Both the position numbers and the translations under genes were made by a program. From positions 1-9,186 of the forward strand of contig CADBPP010000079.1 of the NCBI GenBank assembly GCA_902796565.1: a DNA stretch of 9,186 bases, given 5' to 3'. This DNA comes from an uncultured Eubacteriales bacterium (GTDB taxonomy: Bacteria > Bacillota > Clostridia > Eubacteriales > Anaerofustaceae). How positions within the stretch are numbered: the stretch's first letter is position 1; each line of letters opens with the position of its first letter. The notes beneath the pieces are model-generated. The model was not told the DNA's origin. It worked only from the letters and a program-made list of their open reading frames with translations, and made no database searches. Shown here in pieces: positions 6,156 through 9,186 of the stretch.

Positions 6156-6989
6156 TCAGTTACTGAGGGGCTGGTTGGCCACTGCCTCGTCCATCATCTT
6201 CTGCCTCGTCTCGGCGTCGATGCCTGCGAGGATGGCGTTGATCTTTTCAGTCAGGTCGCTGCCCTGCTTGAGGCCCACGGCCACAGCCACGTCTTCCGGG
6301 CTGGCGACGAAGCCCATCCCCTCCGCGAACTCCACGAAAGTGAGCTCGGGGTTTGCTTCCTTGGCGGAAACGGCTCCCGGCCTTTCGGAGACATAGCCGT
6401 CGATCTTGCCGGACTGCAGTGCCACGATCATAGCGGGGAAGGTCTCAAGGGCAACTTCCTTGACCACTCCGGGGATCTGGTCGATGACGGTGTAGTGGAA
6501 GGTATTGAGCTGTCCGGTTATCTTCGCTCCGGTGAAGTCCTCAAGGCTCTGGGCGTTGACGTAGGGTCCGTCTGCTCTGACCACTATGACCAGTTCGCTC
6601 TCATAGTAGGGATCCGTGAAATCGATGGTGAGCTTTCTCTCTTCCGTGGGGCTCATGCCGGCTATGATGGCGTCGATCTCGCCGCTCTGCAGTGCCAGGG
6701 TGAGTCCGTCCCACTCTATCTTGACGATCTCGAGTTCCATTCCCAGGCCCTCGGCGATGAGCTTGGCGATCTGTACGTCATATCCGTCGGCGTATCCTCC
6801 GCTGGTGATGGGCACGCTTCTGTCCGTTTCCTGGGTCTGGGTCCAGTTGAAGGGCGCGTAGTCGCATTCCATACCGACTCTCAGTACGGCTTTCTCCTCT
6901 GTGGATCCGCCTTCCTTGCTTCCTCCTCCGCAGGCGCAAAGGCTCAGTGTCAGTGCCGCGCAAAGCAGTAAAATCATGATTCTTTTCAT
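6156..6989 (-). CDS. Amino-acid ABC transporter substrate-binding lipoprotein, probably lysine
   Basis: A 277-residue periplasmic-binding-protein type II receptor (SBP_bac_3 family). The N terminus is a lipoprotein signal: basic MKR, a hydrophobic stretch, and the lipobox L17-C-A-C20, with C20 the likely lipidated residue, followed by a Gly/Ser-rich linker. The mature domain has the family opening L-R-V-G-M-E-C-D-Y-A-P-F, then Y-D-V-Q-I-A-K, D-A-I-I-A-G-M, T-E-E-R and D-F-T-D-P-Y-Y, the region whose Arg normally holds the ligand carboxylate. It captures the amino acid outside the cell and delivers it to the permease. It is first in the operon. GGGAGG (7005-7000) lies 10 bases upstream of the ATG, downstream of the riboswitch terminator. 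The lysine specificity is inferred from that riboswitch; arginine or another basic amino acid is also possible. Confidence 0.94.
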   Translation of the reverse strand: MKRIMILLLCAALTLSLCACGGGSKEGGSTEEKAVLRVGMECDYAPFNWTQTQETDRSVPITSGGYADGYDVQIAKLIAEGLGMELEIVKIEWDGLTLALQSGEIDAIIAGMSPTEERKLTIDFTDPYYESELVIVVRADGPYVNAQSLEDFTGAKITGQLNTFHYTVIDQIPGVVKEVALETFPAMIVALQSGKIDGYVSERPGAVSAKEANPELTFVEFAEGMGFVASPEDVAVAVGLKQGSDLTEKINAILAGIDAETRQKMMDEAVANQPLSN

Positions 6990-7007
6990 TTTAGGTTTTC
7001 CTCCCGT

Positions 7008-7042
7008 AAATTATAAGACCGGCAGGCTTATCGTCCTGCCGG
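7008..7042 (-). terminator. Riboswitch-controlled terminator hairpin of the lysine operon leader
   Basis: On the minus strand an 8-bp stem CCGGCAGG (7042-7035), loop ACGATAAG, CCTGCCGG (7026-7019), followed by the imperfect U-tract TCTTATAATTT. The loop element ACGATA (7034-7029) is complementary to TATCGT (7071-7066), which contains the 3' strand of aptamer helix P1. Lysine binding locks P1 and would leave the terminator free; without lysine the antiterminator would form. The ribosome site lies outside the hairpin, so control is probably at transcription. Confidence 0.75.
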
Positions 7043-7066
7043 CAGCAAATTCATTGATCCGCAAAA

Positions 7067-7231
7067 CGATAGCTCTCCACATTTCTGTGACAGTCACAGA
7101 CATCTTCTGTCTGTGCCCAACATCCCCTTTACCATAGCGGGGGATATTTCGGCGGCGATCCCTTTCGTTCCCGTCCTCGGCGCCGTATGGTCGGCTGGAC
7201 GGAACTACTGATGACGGCCGCGCCTCTATCT
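7067..7231 (-). ncRNA. Lysine riboswitch (L-box) aptamer
   Basis: On the minus strand the leader begins GATAGAGGCGCG (7230-7219), the conserved L-box start, and ends TGGAGAGCTATC (7079-7068). P1 pairs GATAG (7230-7226) with CTATC (7072-7068). P2 carries the conserved CATCAGTAG, a GTTCCGTCC/GGACGGGAAC stem, and a hairpin GCCG-ACCATA-CGGC. The core GGGATCGCCGCCGAAA is present. P3 is ATATCCCC with GGGGATGT, and its loop has TATGGT (7136-7131), which is exactly complementary to the P2 loop ACCATA (7191-7186), the L2-L3 kissing interaction of this class. P4 is CACAGACA/TGTCTGTG with loop GAAGA; P5 is CACA-GAAA-TGTG. Five helices plus the kissing loop make the identification secure. It controls the ABC operon downstream, so lysine should repress it. 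Confidence 0.95.
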
Positions 7232-7245
7232 GTCTGTCCTGCCTT

Positions 7246-7274
7246 ATGATAATATATCCGGCTGCGATTGTCAA
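7246..7274 (-). promoter_or_regulatory. Sigma-A type promoter of the lysine ABC operon
   Basis: On the minus strand a perfect TTGACA (7274-7269), 17 bases, then TATCAT (7251-7246). The start would be near 7239, a few bases before helix P1 of the riboswitch. GGCTCCG (7286-7280) lies 5 bases upstream of the -35. Confidence 0.78.
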
Positions 7275-7300
7275 TAAAACGGAGCCAGGTTTGTGAAGTT

Positions 7301-7310
7301 TTGTATACAA
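7301..7310. promoter_or_regulatory. Perfect 10-bp palindrome, possible operator
   Basis: TTGTATACAA lies between the -35 of the lysine operon and the promoter of the cyclophilin gene. It could be a dimeric repressor site but is short enough to be chance. Nearby 7327-7340 can form a small GGGG/CCCC hairpin with no clear role. Confidence 0.25.
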
Positions 7311-7384
7311 TCCGGTACACAGCAGAGGGGAGCCAGCCCCGTAATTCAAAATTAATCGGCATTTAATGGTGTTTGAGACCGGGG

Positions 7385-7395
7385 TGATATATAAT
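7385..7395 (+). promoter_or_regulatory. Probable extended -10 promoter of the cyclophilin operon
   Basis: TGATATATAAT contains a TATAAT (7390-7395) and, three bases earlier, a TGA-TATATA form of an extended -10. No good -35 is present at the right distance: the base run at 7367-7372 is TGGTGT, and TTGAGA at 7373-7378 is too close. The leader to the start at 7432 would be about 30 bases. Confidence 0.5.
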
Positions 7396-7431
7396 TAGGC
7401 TGTAAATTTTATGTTTTACGGAGTTATTCAT

Positions 7432-7902
7432 ATGGTGACAATCAGGATGAAGGACGGCGGAAAGATATGTCTGGAACTGGAGCCTGACGCGGCGCCGGAG
7501 ACGGTGGACAATTTCCTGTCCCTGGTGAAGGAAGGCTTTTATGACGGACTTACTTTCCACAGGATCATTCCCGGCTTTATGATCCAGGGGGGAGATCCCC
7601 TGGGAAACGGTACCGGAGGCAGCGGCAGGCACATAAAAGGGGAGTTTGCCGCGAACGGACATGACAACCCCATACGTCACGTCAGGGGAGTCATATCCAT
7701 GGCACGCTCCAGAGATTTCGACAGCGCATCCAGCCAGTTCTTTATAATGCATGAGGACGCGCCCCATCTTGACGGACAGTACGCGGCCTTCGGACATGTT
7801 ACCGAGGGAATGGATGTGGTGGACCGGATCGCTTCCGTCCCCACGGATCTCAGAGACCGTCCGCTGGAGGATGTGGTGATCGAATCCGTCACCATAGAGT
7901 GA
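7432..7902 (+). CDS. Cyclophilin-type peptidyl-prolyl cis-trans isomerase
   Basis: A 156-residue single-domain cyclophilin, which speeds cis-trans isomerisation of proline peptide bonds. No signal peptide is seen, so it should be cytosolic. The catalytic strand is F42-H-R-I-I-P-G-F-M-I-Q-G-G-D55, with R44, F49 and Q52 matching the active-site Arg, Phe and Gln of human CypA. S101-Q-F-F-I105 and L113-D-G-Q-Y-A-A-F-G121 follow. The Trp that binds cyclosporin in CypA (W121) is His here (H112), common in bacterial forms and expected to lower drug binding. The ATG at 7432 is chosen because relatives start M-V-T-I and ACGGAG lies about 10 bases upstream; an in-frame ATG at 7411 has no ribosome site. 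The next gene starts 14 bases after the stop, suggesting an operon. Confidence 0.94.
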   Translation: MVTIRMKDGGKICLELEPDAAPETVDNFLSLVKEGFYDGLTFHRIIPGFMIQGGDPLGNGTGGSGRHIKGEFAANGHDNPIRHVRGVISMARSRDFDSASSQFFIMHEDAPHLDGQYAAFGHVTEGMDVVDRIASVPTDLRDRPLEDVVIESVTIE

Positions 7903-7916
7903 AAAGGGTGAAATAA

Positions 7917-8777
7917 ATGAAAAAAGGTACAGTTGCGAAGATCGTGGCCGCGGGCGTAATGTCCGCCGCGATGTTTGCTTCAGCCGGCCATGCGGAAAGC
8001 GCCGTTCTTCCCGGCAGTGAAGAGGCGAAGGACGTTGTCGCCGGCACCAGACAGGTGGAGCGTTATCATGTGACCCATGATGACATGGAGACTGAGGACG
8101 AGTATGCCAGAAGGCTCAGAAGGCAGAAGGAACAGAGCCGCCTGCAGAGCGTTAAGGACAGTATCATCAGCGTGGGAGTGCTTATGATCTCCGTGGCGGC
8201 AAAGACCGTCATGAAGCTTCTGGGCGCCCTGGCTGCGAGGCTCATGGGAGTGTCCATCACAGCGCTTCTGGGCTTCCTGGGAGACGTGGTGATCAACTTT
8301 ATAATCATCTCTGCGCTGTTCTCGCTGGCATTCAGGATACTGTTCCCGGGACGCTCGCTGAAGGAGCTGTGGACAGTAAGAAACATTCTGATAATGCTCA
8401 CTGCTTCACTTCTGATAGAATCATTAAGATATGTGTTTGCGCTCTTCTCGTCAAAGGCATATTTCATCAGCGAGATGCTGCAGTGCCTCATGTCCATGGG
8501 AGTACTGGGATACGCGTATTACAGGATTTTTAAACTGGAAGGGATCTTTGCGTCAACCCTGCAGAAAGCCCTCAGCTCGAAGGCCGGCATCTTCACGGTG
8601 CTGGGACTTGCTTTTGGAAGCGTATTCGCGGTGCTGGTGAAGACCTTCCTCTCAGGATTCAGGCGCTTTGCCGCGTTCTCCCAGCTTACGGGAGTATTCA
8701 TCATATGCCTTCTTGTGGTCATCTGCGGCGTCAGACTGTTCAGACCCGTGAAGCATATATTATTATTAAAGGATTGA
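7917..8777 (+). CDS. Unrecognised multi-pass membrane protein with signal peptide
   Basis: I do not recognise a family for this 286-residue protein. The N terminus (MKK, hydrophobic 9-23, then A-G-H-A26 before E27) looks like a cleavable Sec signal peptide. Residues 27-80 are strongly charged and hydrophilic, with an acidic stretch near 54-62 and a basic one, ARRLRRQK, at 64-71; this part would be outside the cell if cleavage occurs. From about 83 onward there are some seven hydrophobic segments (roughly 83-99, 103-122, 124-143, 154-172, 183-202, 223-243, 256-275) with positively charged short loops. No catalytic motif is seen. AAAGGGTG upstream of the ATG at 7917 supports the start. It sits 14 bases after the cyclophilin gene and 14 bases before the TSCPD gene, so it is the middle gene of an operon. 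The alternative is an uncleaved first segment with the charged region in the cytosol. Confidence 0.85.
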   Translation: MKKGTVAKIVAAGVMSAAMFASAGHAESAVLPGSEEAKDVVAGTRQVERYHVTHDDMETEDEYARRLRRQKEQSRLQSVKDSIISVGVLMISVAAKTVMKLLGALAARLMGVSITALLGFLGDVVINFIIISALFSLAFRILFPGRSLKELWTVRNILIMLTASLLIESLRYVFALFSSKAYFISEMLQCLMSMGVLGYAYYRIFKLEGIFASTLQKALSSKAGIFTVLGLAFGSVFAVLVKTFLSGFRRFAAFSQLTGVFIICLLVVICGVRLFRPVKHILLLKD

Positions 8778-8791
8778 AAAGGAGACCGACC

Positions 8792-9046
8792 ATGAAGTAT
8801 TCTTACACGACCAGCGGGACATGCTCGCAGAAAATAGACTTTGATTACGAGAACGGAAAGATCTCAAACATTAAATTCACCGGAGGATGCCCCGGCAATC
8901 TCAAGGCCATCTCCAAGCTTCTCGAAGGAGCGGATGCCCGGTACGTGGTGGATACCCTTTCCGGGAACCTCTGCGGAACCAGAGGCACCAGCTGCGCCGA
9001 TCAGCTGGCAAAGGCGGTCAAGGCCGTTATGGAAAAGGAGGCGTAG
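8792..9046 (+). CDS. TSCPD domain protein, small four-cysteine type (TIGR03905-like)
   Basis: An 84-residue cytosolic protein made of a single TSCPD domain. The four cysteines are C11 (in GTCS), C33 (in GGCPGN), C61 (in NLCGTRGTS) and C68 in T66-S-C-A-D70, the motif that names the domain with Ala in place of Pro. The same domain forms the C-terminal tail of some class II ribonucleotide reductases; the stand-alone small form is widespread in Clostridia and has no established function. The conserved cysteines suggest metal binding or redox activity, which is inference. AAGGAG lies about 8 bases before the ATG at 8792. It is last in the operon and is followed by a strong terminator. Upstream in-frame starts from 8705 overlap the preceding gene and lack family similarity. 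Confidence 0.93.
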   Translation: MKYSYTTSGTCSQKIDFDYENGKISNIKFTGGCPGNLKAISKLLEGADARYVVDTLSGNLCGTRGTSCADQLAKAVKAVMEKEA

Positions 9047-9070
9047 TAAGTATATCTGTGCCGATATGTG

Positions 9071-9100
9071 AAGGACCGCATCACTGCGGTCCTTTATTAT
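9071..9100 (+). terminator. Rho-independent terminator of the cyclophilin-TSCPD operon
   Basis: Perfect 10-bp stem AAGGACCGCA (9071-9080), loop TCAC, TGCGGTCCTT (9085-9094), then TATTATTATG. It starts 25 bases after the TSCPD stop. No comparable T-run follows on the minus strand. Confidence 0.85.
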
Positions 9101-9186
9101 TATGCATTTTTATGATATGGCGGGCCTTAAGACTGTTAACCCGGCAAATCATAAACAAACGGAGCCTTCGTTTATTGTTTGTCGAA
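9101..9186. other. A+T-rich intergenic end of the window with an imperfect inverted repeat
   Basis: No gene is seen. AAACAAACG (9154-9162 region) can pair imperfectly with CGTTTATTGTTT (9169-9180) around GAGCCTT. It could be a weak hairpin or half of a regulatory site. It includes a third CGGAGCC heptamer (9160-9166). The next gene lies outside the window. Confidence 0.3.

Noticed and set aside
7129..7362. Minus-strand small reading frames over the lysine leader
   Set aside because: They lie across the riboswitch and promoter, have no ribosome site, and the RNA structure explains the sequence.
7363..7797. Minus-strand reading frame of 144 codons opposite the cyclophilin gene
   Set aside because: It is antisense to a clear cyclophilin with intact active-site residues and has no family similarity.

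Overview
The window reads as chromosomal DNA of a low-copy, ordinary housekeeping type from a Gram-positive anaerobe of the Bacillota, most likely the class Clostridia. The reasons are strong Shine-Dalgarno sites, sigma-A type promoters, a SpoVG homologue, PlsY (the acyl-phosphate route to phosphatidic acid), a TSCPD four-cysteine protein, and a lysine riboswitch. Coding regions are moderately G+C-rich and intergenic regions A+T-rich. I cannot name a genus. No insertion sequence, CRISPR array, phage gene, tRNA or rRNA was seen.

Layout. Minus strand 1-1750: an MFS transporter followed 10 bp later by a glycerophosphodiester phosphodiesterase that runs off the left edge; both are read from a near-consensus promoter at 1781-1809. 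Plus strand 1897-2517: plsY, read from its own promoter and divergent from the MFS gene. Minus strand 2570-3976: murC, convergent with plsY, with two back-to-back terminators between them. Plus strand 4249-4527: spoVG, divergent from murC. Minus strand 4607-6989: a three-gene polar amino-acid ABC transporter operon (lipoprotein receptor, permease, ATPase), convergent with spoVG across a bidirectional terminator. Its leader (about 6990-7240) holds a well-formed lysine riboswitch, including the L2-L3 kissing loop and a terminator/antiterminator switch, so this is probably a lysine importer. Plus strand 7432-9046: an apparent three-gene operon of a cyclophilin, an unrecognised membrane protein with a signal peptide, and a TSCPD protein, closed by a strong terminator at 9071-9100.

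Function. The left half is about the cell envelope: PlsY uses glycerol-3-phosphate for phospholipid synthesis, the phosphodiesterase can release glycerol-3-phosphate from phospholipid head groups, and MurC starts the peptide stem of peptidoglycan. The centre-right is lysine uptake under lysine control. The right-hand operon has no known collective function and is the least explained part. No clearly new system is visible. The more unusual signals are a repeated GGCTCCG element at identical spacing upstream of the murC and lysine-operon promoters, an imperfect inverted repeat in the murC-spoVG gap, and the orphan membrane protein between the cyclophilin and TSCPD genes.
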